From NCBI GenBank assembly GCA_963710135.1, contig CAVPYY010000006.1, forward strand, positions 1,054,001-1,118,000: a stretch of 64,000 nt of DNA. The letters are read 5' to 3'. How positions within the stretch are numbered: position 1 is the first letter of the stretch; each line of letters opens with the position of its first letter. The DNA comes from SG8-30 sp963710135 (GTDB taxonomy: Bacteria > Pseudomonadota > Gammaproteobacteria > Steroidobacterales > Steroidobacteraceae). Below the pieces are notes generated by a model that worked only from the letters and a program-made list of their open reading frames with translations, searched no databases and was not told where the DNA came from. Position numbers and translations under genes: made by a program. Of this stretch, positions 24,531-35,375 are shown piece by piece.

Positions 24531-26757
24531 CTAGATCAGGTCGAAGCGATCCAGCGTCATCACCTTGTTCCAGGCCTTGACGAAGTCGCGCGTGAACTTC
24601 TCCTCCGCACCGTTCTCCGCATAGACCTCGGCGATGGCACGCAGCTCGGCGTGCGACCCGAAGACCAGGTCGACCGGGGTAGCCGTCCACTTGAGGTCGC
24701 CCGTGGTACGGTCGCGACCCTCGTAGATTCCCTCCGACGTGGCCGACCTGGACCACCTGGTCGACATGCCGAGCAGGTTGACGAAGAAGTCATTGCTGAG
24801 CACGCCCGGCCGGTCCGTGAACACGCCGTGGACGGCGCCTCCGGCATTGGCGTTCAGGCCGCGCAGGCCGCCGACCAGCACCGTCATCTCCGGCACCGTC
24901 AGGCTCAGCAGATCCGCCCGGTCGACCAGCAACTCCGCCGGCGAGCGATAGTTGCCCGGGCCAAAGTAGTTGCGGAAGCCGTCGGCCGTCGGCTCGAGCA
25001 CCGCAAAGGACTCGACATCCGTCTGCGCCTGGCTCGCGTCCGTACGGCCCGGCGTGAACGGTACCTGTACCGACTGCCCGGCGTCCTTGGCAGCCTTCTC
25101 GATGGCGGCTGCTCCGCCCAGCACGATCACGTCGGCCAGGGACACCTTCTTGCCACCCGTCTGGGCGGCATTGAAGTCAGACTGGATTTTCCCGAGCGTT
25201 GCCAGCACCTTGGCCAGTTCCTGCGGATTGTTGACCGCCCAGTCCTTCTGCGGCGCCAGCCGGACCCGCGCGCCATTGGCGCCACCGCGCATGTCGGTGC
25301 CGCGGAAGCTGGCGGCCGAGGCCCATGCAGTCCGCACCAGCTCCGGCACGGTCAGCCCGGAGGCCAGGATCCCTGACTTCAGCTGCGCGATGTCAGCAGT
25401 GTCGATCAGCTTGTAGTCCACCGCCGGCACGGGGTCCTGCCAGAGCAGCTCCTCGGCCGGGATTTCCGTGCCGATGTAGCGGGCGCGCGGCCCCATGTCG
25501 CGATGCGTCAGCTTGAACCAGGCCTTGGCGAACGCCAGCTCGAACTCCTGCGGGTTCTGCTGGAAGCGCTTGGCGATCTCACGGTAGCTCGGATCGAACT
25601 TCAGCGACAGGTCGGTGGTGAACATGATCGGCGCGTGCCGCTTGGTCGGATCGTGGGCATCCGGCACCAGGTTGGCGGCGGCACCGTCAGCCGGAATCCA
25701 CTGGATGGCGCCGGCCGGGCTCTTGGTCTGAACCCAATCGAAGGTGAACAGGTTGTCGAGGTACTGCGTGGTCCAGGCGACCGGATTGGCCGACCAGGCG
25801 CCCTCGAGACCACTGGTGATGGTGTCGACACCGCTACCGCTGCCGCACTTGTTGTTCCAGCCGAGGCCCTGGTCCTCGACGGGACCCGCGGCAGGCTCGA
25901 CCCCGATGCAATCATCGGGCTTCGCCGCGCCGTGCGCCTTGCCGAAAGTGTGACCGCCGGCGATCAGCGCCACGGTCTCCTCGTCGTTCATGGCCATGCG
26001 ACCGAAGGTCTCGCGGATGTCCTTCGCCGCCAGCAGCGGGTCCGGGTTGCCGTTCGGGCCCTCCGGGTTCACGTAGATGAGACCCATCTGCACCGCCGCG
26101 AGCGGCTTCTTGAGCTCGCGATCGCCGCTGTAGCGCTCGTCGGCGAGGAACTTGTTCTCGGGTCCCCAGTAGACCATCTCGGCCTCCCAGTCGTCCTCGC
26201 GACCGCCGGCGAAACCGAAGGTCTTGAAGCCCATGGACTCGAGCGCGACGTTGCCGGCCAGCACCATCAGGTCGGCCCAGGACAGGTTGCGGCCGTACTC
26301 CTGCTTCACCGGCCAGAGCAAACGCCGCGCCTTGTCGAGGTTGGCGTTGTCGGGCCAGCTGTTGAGCGGTTCGAAGCGCTGCTGTCCGCCGCCGGCGCCA
26401 CCGCGGCCGTCGGACACGCGATAGGTGCCAGCGCTGTGCCAGGCCATGCGGATGAAGAACGGGCCATAGTTGCCGTAGTCGGCCGGCCACCAGTCCTGCG
26501 ACGTGGTCAGGACCGTGGCGATGTCCTGCCTTGACCGCCTCGAGATCCAGGCCGGCGAACGCCTTGGCGTAGTCGAAGTCCTCCCCCATCGGATTGGACT
26601 CTGCGGCGTGCGCACGCAGCTGGCTGACATCGAGCTGCTCCGGCCACCAGAACTGGTTCGACTTCGGCTCCTCCTGAGCCGCGGCGACGCCAAGCGGCGC
26701 TACCGCAGAAATCGCCAGCGCCAGGGCGGCGAGCAATGGAATGGGTCGAGTGAGCAT
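24531..26757 (-). CDS. katG: Catalase-peroxidase KatG, exported form (one +1 frameshift)
   Basis: Haem catalase-peroxidase removing H2O2. It has the distal site Arg-Trp-His in FIRMAWHSAGTYR, the crosslink Tyr in MGLIYVNPEGP, the proximal His in IAGGHTFGKAHGA, and the duplicated C-terminal half ending NKVMTLDRFDLI. The N terminus MLTRPIPLLAALALAISAVA is a Sec-type signal, so this is a periplasmic KatG rather than the usual cytoplasmic form. One extra G near 26530 (codons for ...EAVKA then DIATVL) shifts the frame; without it the protein is 741 residues, the family length. GGGGGAAG precedes the ATG. The shift is probably a sequence error. No oxyR gene is adjacent. Confidence 0.9.
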
Positions 26758-26780
26758 TGAGGTCTTCCCCCTTTGTTGGG

Positions 26781-26793
26781 ACGTACGTATATA
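26781..26793 (-). promoter_or_regulatory. Possible katG promoter element
   Basis: The palindrome ACGTACGT (26781-26788) overlaps a TATATA (26788-26793), 31-36 bp upstream of the katG ATG, in an otherwise G+C-rich spacer. TATATA could serve as a -10 box; no good -35 hexamer lies at the proper distance, so this is a weak call. The same 252-bp spacer also serves the divergent lipoprotein gene. Confidence 0.3.
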
Positions 26794-27009
26794 GCCCTCC
26801 CATTAGAACGCATTGGCTACCTCGGCATGATCGATGTTCCAAATATGCTCCATCGCCTCTGCCTATCGTCTTGCGGTGCAGCACTGGCCCGGCGGGCTGC
26901 GCCTATCCGGGCGCACGCCGGTCTGTGCCCGCGGTTGGCCAGGCGCAGCCACGGCTGTTAGCATCCCGGCCTACTAAGCAAGACAACAACGAAACGCGGA
27001 GGGAAGGAC

Positions 27010-27537
27010 ATGATGAGAACACCGACCAACCTGGCGGCGGTCGCCATTGCCGTGGCGCTGCTGGCCGGCTGCGCGCCCGCAACGAAGGAAGACCCGGCGG
27101 TCGCGGCCATGCGCGCGGAAGCCGCTGCGCAGCAACAGATGCTCGCCGCGATCGCGACCTGGGTCGACGCCTGGGATACGGGCAACACCGACGGCCTCGA
27201 CGCGATCACGGCGTCCAGTTTCAAGCGCACCGCGCCCGACCAGAACGCCAACAGCCTCGAGGAACTCAAGGCAATGATCGCCCAGGTGCACACGGTGTAC
27301 CCGGACTTTCGCATCAGCAACGACGCCTCGGCCGCGGGGCCCGACGGCGGCTTCGTCCAGTGGACCGCGACCGGCACGGACACGGGGTCCGAGGGGGCCA
27401 CCGGCAAGCCGGTCAATGTGACCGGTATTTCCAGGTACGAGTTCGTGGATGGCAAGATCGCCAGCGAGTTCGTCGCCTTCGACAGCGCCCTGATGATGCG
27501 GCAGCTGGGTCGAGAGATGCCGCACGGCACGCCCTGA
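27010..27537 (+). CDS. Lipoprotein with SnoaL/NTF2-like domain
   Basis: A 175-residue protein. The N terminus MMRTPTNLAAVAIAVALLAGC has a lipobox (LLAGC) for lipid attachment at Cys21. The rest fits the SnoaL-like/NTF2 cone fold: helix LAAIATWVDAWDTGNTDGLD, then FKRTAPDQNA, FRISNDASA and VTGISRYEFVDGKI. Such domains bind or isomerise small hydrophobic ligands, often polyketide-like, but many have no known ligand. A strong GGAGGGAAGG precedes the start. It is a single gene with a terminator hairpin 42 bp after its stop. Confidence 0.75.
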   Translation: MMRTPTNLAAVAIAVALLAGCAPATKEDPAVAAMRAEAAAQQQMLAAIATWVDAWDTGNTDGLDAITASSFKRTAPDQNANSLEELKAMIAQVHTVYPDFRISNDASAAGPDGGFVQWTATGTDTGSEGATGKPVNVTGISRYEFVDGKIASEFVAFDSALMMRQLGREMPHGTP

Positions 27538-27578
27538 CCACCTGACCCCGTCCGGCCTCTCTACTCGCTGGACCACGA

Positions 27579-27604
27579 GCGCCGCCCCGGCCCCGGGGCG
27601 GCGC
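27579..27604. terminator. Bidirectional hairpin between the lipoprotein gene and opgH
   Basis: A perfect inverted repeat with 12-base arms (GCGCCGCCCCGG and its complement), practically an 11-bp or shorter stem with a small loop. It lies between convergent stops at 27537 and 27611. No T-run. Confidence 0.6.
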
Positions 27605-27610
27605 GACTGC

Positions 27611-29743
27611 TCAAGCGGAGCGGAGCGCTGCCACCCCCGTCGAGCGGGTCTCGGCCAGCCGGACGAGCCCCTGGAACAGCTCGCGATCCCCGAGCACGGC
27701 CAGGCGCTCCGGCGGCGTCAGCCAGTGGAGCGCCTCCGCCACGGTATGCGCGTCGCCCAGCTTGGCGCGCGCGGTCATCACCATGACGTCCGGATGACCG
27801 CGAGTCGGCGCGGGTCGCGGTAATACGCCAGCAAAATGGCGCTCCCGCGCGCGCTCGTCGTCGACGAGTGCCGCCATGGTTGCGCCGCGGACCCGCGGCT
27901 CGAGCTGCGCTTCGATCTGGTCGCGCAACGCGATGACGCGCGGCGCCTGGATCTCCTCCGGCACCGTGAGCAGCCCGACCAGCCTGAACGCCCGCGCCAG
28001 CGTCACGCTACCGCTGGCGGCCGACAGCGGCAACGCGAGCACCAGTCCGGCGAGCGCCGGCGACATCCACAGGAACAACGGCAAAGATACGTAGGCAAGC
28101 ACCACCGAAATGGCCACGCCCGCCACCGTCTGCAACCAGTGGCGACGAAACAGCTTGGTCCACGGCGTCCCTGAATGCCTGCGCGTCTGCGTGGCCCAGC
28201 CGGAGTCCTGTCCCCAGAAGATCTCCGAAATCTGGCGAATCTGCATCATCATCACGATCGGCGCGTACAACGCCGACAGCACCGTCTCGGCTACGGCGCC
28301 GAGCGCCACACGCAGCGGATTGACGACACTCCTGAGCTCGCGGTCGATGAATACCCTGAGCACGCCGACGATCTTCGGCAGCAGCAGGGTGAGCATCGCG
28401 ACGATGAACAGGTCGATCATGCGCTCGCTGTCGAACAGGGGCCAGCGCGGAAACAGCGACATCTCGCCGGTGAAATACTCGAACTGCACCGTCGCCACCT
28501 GCGCCGCCGTCGCGAGGCCCACCGCCATCAGCAGGAACCACAAGGGAGACGCGAGATAGCTCATGACGCCGATCGCCATGTGGACGCGGTTCGACAGCGC
28601 GAATCCCCGGCTCGAAATGACCGCGATGTGCTGGATGTTGCCCTGCGCCCAGCGGCGGTCCCGCGCGGCGACGTCGAGCAACGACGGCGGGCTGTCCTCC
28701 CAGGTTCCCCCCAGCGTCGGCAGCATGCGCACGGCCCAGCCTGCGCGGCGCAGCAGCGCCGCCTCGACGAAGTCGTGCGAGAGTATCGCTCCGCCGAACG
28801 GCTTACGGCCCTGCAACGACGGCAGTCCGGCCGCCGATGCGAACGCGCGCACCCGCACGATGGCGTTGTGGCCCCAGTAGTTGCCGTCGTCGCCCTGCCA
28901 GGACGCGGTGCCGCGCGCCACGACCGGGCCGTAGACCCGGCCCGCGAACTGCTGCAGTCGCGCGTACAGGGTCTTGCCTCCGGCGAGTCGCGGCACCGTC
29001 TGCAGCAACCCGAGGTTCGGATCCGCCGCCATCTCCCGGACCATCGCGACAAGCGTCTCCGCCGACAGGATGCTGTCGGCGTCGAGCACGACCATGAAGT
29101 CGTAGCGGCCGCCCCACCTGGTGATGAAGTCGTGCAGATTGCCGACCTTGCGGCCGACGTTGTCGCTGCGGCGCCGGTACCATGCCGGCATGCGGTCGCC
29201 CAGCGCCTCGCGCAGGGCATGGAAAGCAGCCGTTTCCCGGATCCAGGTGTCGGGATTGTTGGTGTCCGAAAGCACGAACAGCTCGAATCCCGACGCGCCC
29301 TGCTCGAGCAAACACTCCGCCATCGCCTGCAGCGCCGCGAAACTGCTTGCGGGATTCTCGTTGTAGACCGGCATCACGAGCGCCGTACGGTGCGCGGTGT
29401 CCTGGCCCTCGCGACCCCGCCGACGCACGCCGCCAAACAGCACCCCGGAGACCGCCGCACTGGCTGCAATGGAGATCCAGCCGAACGTGATCGCGAACAG
29501 AACGAGCATTCCCCACTGCAGGGCCGACACGCCGCCCACCGACACGACGGCGAACATCTCGCGCGTCGCGTACACCGTGAGCGCCAGCGCACCGCCGAAG
29601 GTGACCAGGCGCGCGAGGAAAGTCCTGGTCGACGGCCAGCCCGGCCCGCGCTCGGCCTGGTAGCGGCGCAGACTCTGGGTCGGCATGGCGAGTTCGGCGA
29701 GGGGGGGCACCGACGCCGCGCCGGCAACGTTCACCGCGTCCAT
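27611..29743 (-). CDS. opgH: Glucans biosynthesis glucosyltransferase H
   Basis: A 710-residue inner-membrane family 2 glycosyltransferase (MdoH) that polymerises UDP-glucose into the beta-1,2 backbone of osmoregulated periplasmic glucans. It has two N-terminal helices (ALALTVYATREMF; LFAITFGWISIAAS). The catalytic loop carries VMPVYNENP, VVLDADS and the acceptor-site DRRWAQGNIQH (the QxxRW-like element). Several C-terminal helices follow, and then a basic tail. ATG at 29743 is chosen; it lies 13 nt inside the end of opgG, so the pair is translationally coupled, as in other Gammaproteobacteria. An ATG at 29767 is the alternative. Confidence 0.92.
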   Translation of the reverse strand: MDAVNVAGAASVPPLAELAMPTQSLRRYQAERGPGWPSTRTFLARLVTFGGALALTVYATREMFAVVSVGGVSALQWGMLVLFAITFGWISIAASAAVSGVLFGGVRRRGREGQDTAHRTALVMPVYNENPASSFAALQAMAECLLEQGASGFELFVLSDTNNPDTWIRETAAFHALREALGDRMPAWYRRRSDNVGRKVGNLHDFITRWGGRYDFMVVLDADSILSAETLVAMVREMAADPNLGLLQTVPRLAGGKTLYARLQQFAGRVYGPVVARGTASWQGDDGNYWGHNAIVRVRAFASAAGLPSLQGRKPFGGAILSHDFVEAALLRRAGWAVRMLPTLGGTWEDSPPSLLDVAARDRRWAQGNIQHIAVISSRGFALSNRVHMAIGVMSYLASPLWFLLMAVGLATAAQVATVQFEYFTGEMSLFPRWPLFDSERMIDLFIVAMLTLLLPKIVGVLRVFIDRELRSVVNPLRVALGAVAETVLSALYAPIVMMMQIRQISEIFWGQDSGWATQTRRHSGTPWTKLFRRHWLQTVAGVAISVVLAYVSLPLFLWMSPALAGLVLALPLSAASGSVTLARAFRLVGLLTVPEEIQAPRVIALRDQIEAQLEPRVRGATMAALVDDERARERHFAGVLPRPAPTRGHPDVMVMTARAKLGDAHTVAEALHWLTPPERLAVLGDRELFQGLVRLAETRSTGVAALRSA

Positions 29744-31230
29744 CTGTACAGCCAGATCTCGCCCCACGGCCTGCCCTTCGACAGCACCTCCACCCGCAAC
29801 TCGGCCAGCGCGGCGCGCCCGGGGTCGAGCTCGAAACTGACCCGGTACACACCGCTCTGCGCAACGACGTGCCCCCGCGGCGCGAGCACCTTGCCCGCCG
29901 AACTCGAGACGCGCAGCTCGAGGTCCGGCGGCGCCGCGGCCGTCCCCTGGAAGTCGATGACGAACGAGCGTTGGTTATCGGACTGCAGCGCCTGGCCGAC
30001 ACGAGTCGCCACGACGCGCGCCCGCGACGCGTCGAGAGGCTCGGCCGTGAACCGCAGTCGATACGCGAAGTTCGCGCTTTGGCCGGCTACCAGCGGCTTT
30101 CGCGGCTGCCAGTAGGCGACGATGTTGTCGTTGATCTCGCGGTCCGTCGGGATCTCGACGAGCTCGACGTGGCCGGCACCCCAGTCCCCTCGCGGCTCGA
30201 CCCAGGCCGAAGGCCTGCGATCGTACTGCGCCTCCGCGTCCTCGAAATCGCCGAAATGGCGCTTGCGCTGCAGGAGGCCGAAGCCCCTGGGGTTGCTGTC
30301 CATGAAGGACGAGACCTGCAAGGCCCGGGGATTCGCGAGCGGCCGCCACAGCCGTTCGTTGCGGCCGTTCAGGATCTGCAGGCCGTCCGAGTCGTGCACG
30401 GCGTTGCGGTAGTCGTCGAAGCGGACCCGGTTGGTCGCATCGAACAGGAACATCGACGTGAGCGGCGCGATGCCGAAGGCCGCGATATCCACGCGCGGGA
30501 ACAGCGCCACCTCGACGTCGACTACGGTTTCGTCGCCGGGGCGCGCAGTGAAGGTGTAGGCGCCGACAACCGACGCACTCTGCAGCAACGCGTGGAACAC
30601 GAGCTGCCTGGCACCCGGCGCGGGCCGCTCGATCCAGAAATCGGTAAACGCCGGAAACTCCTCGCCCTCCGGCCGGGCCGTGCGCAGCGCCAGCCCGCGC
30701 GCCGAGATGCCGTAGACCTGGTCACGCCCGACCGCACGGAAGTAACTCGCTCCCTGGAACACCAGGAACTCGTCGGCATGGTCCGGTTTGTTGATCGGCG
30801 CACGGACGCGAAAGCCTGAGTACCCGAGCCCGGCGCGGTTCTTGATGACGGGCACCCCGGGGCCGTACTCGAAGACCTCGTTGGTGAACAGCACACGTCG
30901 TGCCACGTTGCCCACGACCAGGTTCACGTTCACGGGGGTATCGAAGATGAATCCCGGGTAGAAGAGGTCGAGTGAAAAAGTACGGTTCTCGCGCGCCCAG
31001 ATGGACGAGTCGCGCTTGAACCGGATGGCGCGGTACTGATCGTAGGTCAGGCGTTCGCGGTCCAGCGCCTCCGGTCTCGGCCGTGGCACGTACTTCCGCT
31101 TGGCGAGATCCGCGGCACGGGCTTCGAGGATGGCCCGATCGAATGGCTCGGCCAGTCGCTCCTGCGCCCTGGAAGCCGGGCAGAAGCCAGCCATCAGGAT
31201 CAGGAGGCCGAGCAGGAGGTTGCGGATCAT
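29731..31230 (-). CDS. opgG: Periplasmic glucans biosynthesis protein G/D
   Basis: A 499-residue exported protein needed to branch or release osmoregulated periplasmic glucans. The signal peptide is MIRNLLLGLLILMAGFCPAS (cleavage near the following RAQ). The MdoG domain shows YDQYRAIRF near residue 63, FSLDLFYPGFIF, FEYGPGVPVIKNRAGLGYSGFR (in part), DFWIERP, and the C-terminal Ig-like strands ending WLYRWTR. The ATG at 31230 is set by the signal peptide; a longer frame to 31392 is not supported. It precedes and overlaps opgH. No paralogue (OpgD) is in view. Confidence 0.9.
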   Translation of the reverse strand: MIRNLLLGLLILMAGFCPASRAQERLAEPFDRAILEARAADLAKRKYVPRPRPEALDRERLTYDQYRAIRFKRDSSIWARENRTFSLDLFYPGFIFDTPVNVNLVVGNVARRVLFTNEVFEYGPGVPVIKNRAGLGYSGFRVRAPINKPDHADEFLVFQGASYFRAVGRDQVYGISARGLALRTARPEGEEFPAFTDFWIERPAPGARQLVFHALLQSASVVGAYTFTARPGDETVVDVEVALFPRVDIAAFGIAPLTSMFLFDATNRVRFDDYRNAVHDSDGLQILNGRNERLWRPLANPRALQVSSFMDSNPRGFGLLQRKRHFGDFEDAEAQYDRRPSAWVEPRGDWGAGHVELVEIPTDREINDNIVAYWQPRKPLVAGQSANFAYRLRFTAEPLDASRARVVATRVGQALQSDNQRSFVIDFQGTAAAPPDLELRVSSSAGKVLAPRGHVVAQSGVYRVSFELDPGRAALAELRVEVLSKGRPWGEIWLYRWTR

Positions 31231-31423
31231 GGGTGTGCGGAGTACGGGTGGTTTTCCAGGAGAGATTCGGCCATCGACCGGCGCGGCGTCCGGACCTGAA
31301 CCCGACGGAGAACTGAGGGGCCCGAGCCGGCCCAGGCCGGTGCGGAGGCGAACGCGCTCTACTCCAGGGCGGGAATCTCTAGCGAGCCGCAAGAATCTCG
31401 TAAGTACCTGAAGGATATCGGGA

Positions 31424-31462
31424 CCAGGGACGGCATCGAACCATCGACACCCGGATTCTCAG
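31424..31462 (+). repeat. Degenerate partial copy A of the tRNA-Phe 3' end (att-like)
   Basis: 39 bp matching 37359-37397 (T-arm, variable loop and 3' anticodon arm of tRNA-Phe) at 36 of 39 positions, in the same orientation as the intact gene. It lies between opgG and putA. It shares a flanking ACAAGGG on the right with copy B at 35870 that is absent from the tRNA gene, so A and B are closer kin to each other in their flanks. No intact tRNA can fold here. Confidence 0.7.
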
Positions 31463-31506
31463 CACAAGGGCAGGTGGAGTCAATTGGCGCGGTGCCGCTT
31501 GCGCGA

Positions 31507-34500
31507 TCACTGCACTTCCGCGCGGGGCTCGTCCGCGCGGACGCCGAGGTTGCCGTAGCGGTGGTAGTCGGTGCTGATGCTCTGCTCGCGCAGGTACCAG
31601 AGCAGTTCGAGACGCCCCTCGGCGGATACCGGCACGCTGACGACACAGCCGTTCGCATCATTGCCCGCCTTCAGTACTTCGAGCGAGGCGCGCGCTGGCG
31701 CGGCATAGCGCACCCGGTCGACCTGCCCCAAGCCGATGGCCTGCGCCAGCTCGGTGTCGCTTTCCTCGACGAACTCGATCGACGCCGCCCAGGACCGGGT
31801 GAGCCGTTCCAGCCGCCGCACCGCTGGCGCATCCAGGCCCCGCGGCACGCTGACCACGACACCGCAGCCGGCTACGTGCGCGGCGCATGCCCTTGCGAAC
31901 ACGTCGAACGCCGTGTCGTCCGCGTGCACCCTGACGCGCACGCTGCCGACGGGCAGGTAGCGTCGGACATTGTCCTGCCCGACCAGCCGGAAGTGATCGT
32001 GCTCGACGGCGAACTCCTCGCGCTGGTTGCGTTCGTAGCTGAGCGCCGCGGCGACGATGCGCGCGTCACCGTCCTCGCCTTGCGCCTTCAACTGCTCGCA
32101 CAGCGCCGCCAGCGTCGCCGTCTCCGGCACGCCGTCGCCGGACGCCTGACCGACATCCTCGAAGTCCATGAACTGCGCGACGTAGTTCGGCCCGCCCGCC
32201 TTCATGCCCGGCCCGAACCCGGACTTGCCCATGCCGCCGAACGGCTGGCGCAACACGATGGCCCCGGTCGTGGCGCGGTTGATGTACAGGTTGCCGGCGC
32301 GGATGTACTGCTTCCAGTACGCCCACTCGCGCTCATCGAGGCTTTCCAGCCCGCTGGTCAGCCCGTAGCCGGTCTGGTTTACGAGCGCCACCGCCTCGGA
32401 TAGCTTTTCGAAGCGCATCACGGCGAGTACCGGGCCGAAGAACTCCGTCATGTGGGTATAGCTGCCCGGCTGTACGCCGTACTTCACGCCGGGCGTCCAT
32501 AGACAGGGGTTGCCCTCCACCGGCTGTGGCATCACCGCCCACTCCTCGCCGGGCTCGAGGACCTTCAGGGCTGTTTCCAGATCGCCGGACGGCGGCTTGA
32601 TCAGCGGCCCCATCTTCGTGTCGAGCTCGCACGCCGGACCGACCGGCATGCTCTGCACCGCCTCGCACAGCGCGTCGCGGAATACGGGGTCGTCGTAGAC
32701 TTCGGCCTGCAGCAGCAGCAGCGACGTCGCGGAGCACTTCTGGCCCGCATGGCCGAACGCGGACTGCAGGACGTGCTTGATCGCCTGGTCGCGATCCGAC
32801 AACGCCGTCACGATGGTCGCGTCCTTGCCGCCGGTCTCGGCGAACAGGCAAAGGCGCGGGTTGTCGCCCAGCATCGTCAGCGCCGTCTCGGTGCCGCCGG
32901 TGAGGATCACGGCGTCGACCTGCGGGTTGTTGACCAGCTTGCGGCCTTCCTTGCCGCCTGCGCAGGGCACGAACTGCAGCGCCTTCTTCGACACGCCCGC
33001 GCTCCAGAAGCACTGGCACATCTGGTAGGCCACGAGCACCGTGTCGGAGGCCGGCTTGATAATCACGGTGTTGCCCGCGGCGAGCGCCGCCGCGACGCCG
33101 CCACAGGGAATGGCGATCGGGAAATTCCACGGCGGCACCACCACGACGACGCCCTTAGGACTGGCCCGCAGCGTCGGCAAACTCCGCCACCAACGCGCCG
33201 TGTCGCGATAGAACTCCAGGAAGTCGATGGCTTCGGAGACCTCGGGATCGGATTCCATCAGCGTCTTGCCGCCATCGGCCAGCGCAGCGCCCATCAGGTC
33301 GCCGCGGGCCACGCGCAGCTCCTGCGCGACCTGCCCCAGTATCTCGTAGCGCTGCGAGTCCGGCCATCGTGCGCCAGCCGTCGGGATCCGCCGCCGCACA
33401 GTCCACTGCCCGCGCGACGTCGGCGTCAGTCGCCTGCCGATATCGGCCGACGACGACCCCGGGCCGCGACGGATCGAGGCACTCGCGCACCGTGCGCCCC
33501 TCGAGCACCTCGTCGCCGGCGATCACGAGCGGAACCTGCACGGCGTCGGCGCCGCAGCGCGGCTGCCACCGGGCCAGGATCTGCTCAGCCCATTCGCCGT
33601 TCTGCGGCAGCGCGAAATCGGTGTCCGGCTCGTTGTGCAGGTGCTGCCAGCCACGCGGACACGGCAGCGGCCGGCGCTGGCGGCTGGTTGCGGTCCTGGT
33701 GACGGCGCGGGACGTCGCTGAGCCCCGGAATGGCCTCGAACGCCTCCAGGAAGCCCTGCTCCAGCTTGCGCCAGTCCGGGCTGTCCACCTCGATGCTTGA
33801 AGGCGTGCCGCAGGAAGTTCTCCGGGCCCGTGTTCTCGTCCAGGCGGCGGATCAGGTAGCCGATGGCGTTGATGAAGTTCTCCTCGCCGGCAGGCCGGCG
33901 CGTACAGCAGCAGGTTGCGGGACAGCTCGAACAGCGCACGGCGCTGCTCGTTCGCCATGCCTTCGAGCATCTCGAACTGGACCTTGTCCAGCGCGCCGCG
34001 CTCGTGCGCGAGCACCAGCCCGTAGGCGAGATCGAAGAGGTTGTGCGAGGCGACGCCCGACGTCCATGGCCGCGAGGTTCTCGGGCTTCATCAGCTCGTG
34101 CACCATGCGCTTGTAGTTGGCGTCGGTCTCGATCTTGGTATGGTACGGCGCCTGCGGCCAGCCGCGCAGCGAGGCCTCGACGCGCTCGATCTCCATGTTC
34201 GCGCCCTTGACGAGGCGGATGGTGATGCGGCCGCCGCCCGCCGCCACGCGCCGGCGCGCCCACGCCTGCAATTCGAGCAGTGTGCGGATAGGAATCCGGG
34301 ATGTAGGCCTGCAGCGCGATGCCCGCACGCACCTGCTCCAGTCCCGGGCGATCGAGCGTGCGCATGAAGGCCTCGGCCGTCAGGTCCTTGTCGCGGTACT
34401 CCTCCATGTCGAGGTAGACGAACTTCGGCACTCACGTGCCGTCGGGCCGTGTGAACGCGCGCGCGGCCGCCGTGCGGAACAGCCGCTCCAGGCGGTCGCA

Positions 34501-35155
34501 CAGCACGCCGACCGTGTGCTCGCGGGCCAGCGGCGAGATCTGCGAGTAGAGCGTCGAGATCTTGACCGAGACGACTTCGATCTCCGGCCACTGCAGGCCT
34601 GCAGGTACTGCTCCAGCCGCCGCTCGGCTTCGTCTTCGCCGAGAATCGCTTCGCCGAGGAAGTTGACGTTCATGCGCACCCCTTCGCGGTGGCGCTCCGC
34701 CAGATGTGCGGTCAGCAGCTCCCGCTTCGCCGGGCAGGATGACATTGGCCGTCTCCTTGCGCATCTGCTCCTTGACCAGCGGCACGGCGACGCCGGGCAG
34801 CGTAGCCGCCGAAGGACTGGAAGCCCTTCAGCATCGTCCGGTCCACGGGCCTGAAGAATCGCGGCACGCCCTGCACGTCGAGGATGTGCGTCAGGTGCTC
34901 GACGGCGCGGCGCGGGGTCGCGTGCGAAACGCCTGGTCGGTCATCTGCGCCAGCGTCGCCTTGTCCGACGGCGTGCTGCATCATGCGGTCGAGTTCGGCC
35001 TGCTGCCGCCACTCAGCGGGTGTCTGCAGTGCGCGGGCACGCTCCTGGAGGCGCCGCGCGACCGTGAGCGCCTTTTGCACCGATGGCGCGTGTGGCGAGT
35101 CCGGGTCCGGCGTAAAGCCGGCGAGCAGCTTGTCGAGCAAGATGGCGTCCGGCAT
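31507..35155 (-). CDS. putA: Bifunctional proline dehydrogenase / glutamate-semialdehyde dehydrogenase, multiply frameshifted
   Basis: PutA oxidises proline to pyrroline-5-carboxylate (FAD domain), then to glutamate (NAD domain). The proline dehydrogenase part is read through fragments in all three frames: LTHILDVQGVPRFFRP, NVNFLGEAILGEDEAE, PEIEVVSVKISTLYSQI, RLVKGANMEIERVE, TKIETDANYKRM. The ALDH part (31507-33399) is intact, with VVVVPPWNFPIAIP, ETGGKDATIV and the nucleophile in GHAGQKCSATS, then the C-terminal domain with YLREQSISTDYHRYGN. About eleven single-base indels (nine +1, two -1) lie between 33370 and 34985, and there is an in-frame TGA at 34434-34432. The net shift matches the total length; corrected size about 1,213 residues. 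No N-terminal ribbon-helix-helix domain is seen, so it may not self-regulate. Either an error-rich patch or a real pseudogene. Confidence 0.85.
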
Positions 35156-35207
35156 GTCGGTTACTGGTCTCTAGCTGCCAGTCGTTCGCGCGGCAGGTTC
35201 GAGTGTG

Positions 35208-35375
35208 ATGCGGGTCATCCGACGTCTGTGCTTAGCTGCAGCCAAAGACATCGAACCCATTGCTGCCACGCTCGCGGAAGCAGCACGCATCGAGATCTTC
35301 ACCACCGAGTATCTCGCATGCCAGGCTTGCCTTTGTGAGCGGCTCAAAGTTCCTGATCTCCCGCCAATTGTGTAG
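35208..35375 (+). CDS. Short open frame, 55 codons, unknown
   Basis: ATG at 35208 (GTG at 35205 also possible) to TAG at 35375. The product has IEPIAATLAEAARIEIFTTE and a small Cys cluster (YLACQACLCERL). Codon use is less G+C-rich at third positions than neighbours. I do not recognise it; no good ribosome site is present, and it may be a remnant of a longer gene in decayed DNA. Confidence 0.25.
   Translation: MRVIRRLCLAAAKDIEPIAATLAEAARIEIFTTEYLACQACLCERLKVPDLPPIV

Noticed and set aside
34432..34434. Selenocysteine decoding of the in-frame TGA in putA.
   Set aside because: The position is not catalytic, PutA is not a known selenoprotein and no SECIS-like hairpin is apparent after it.
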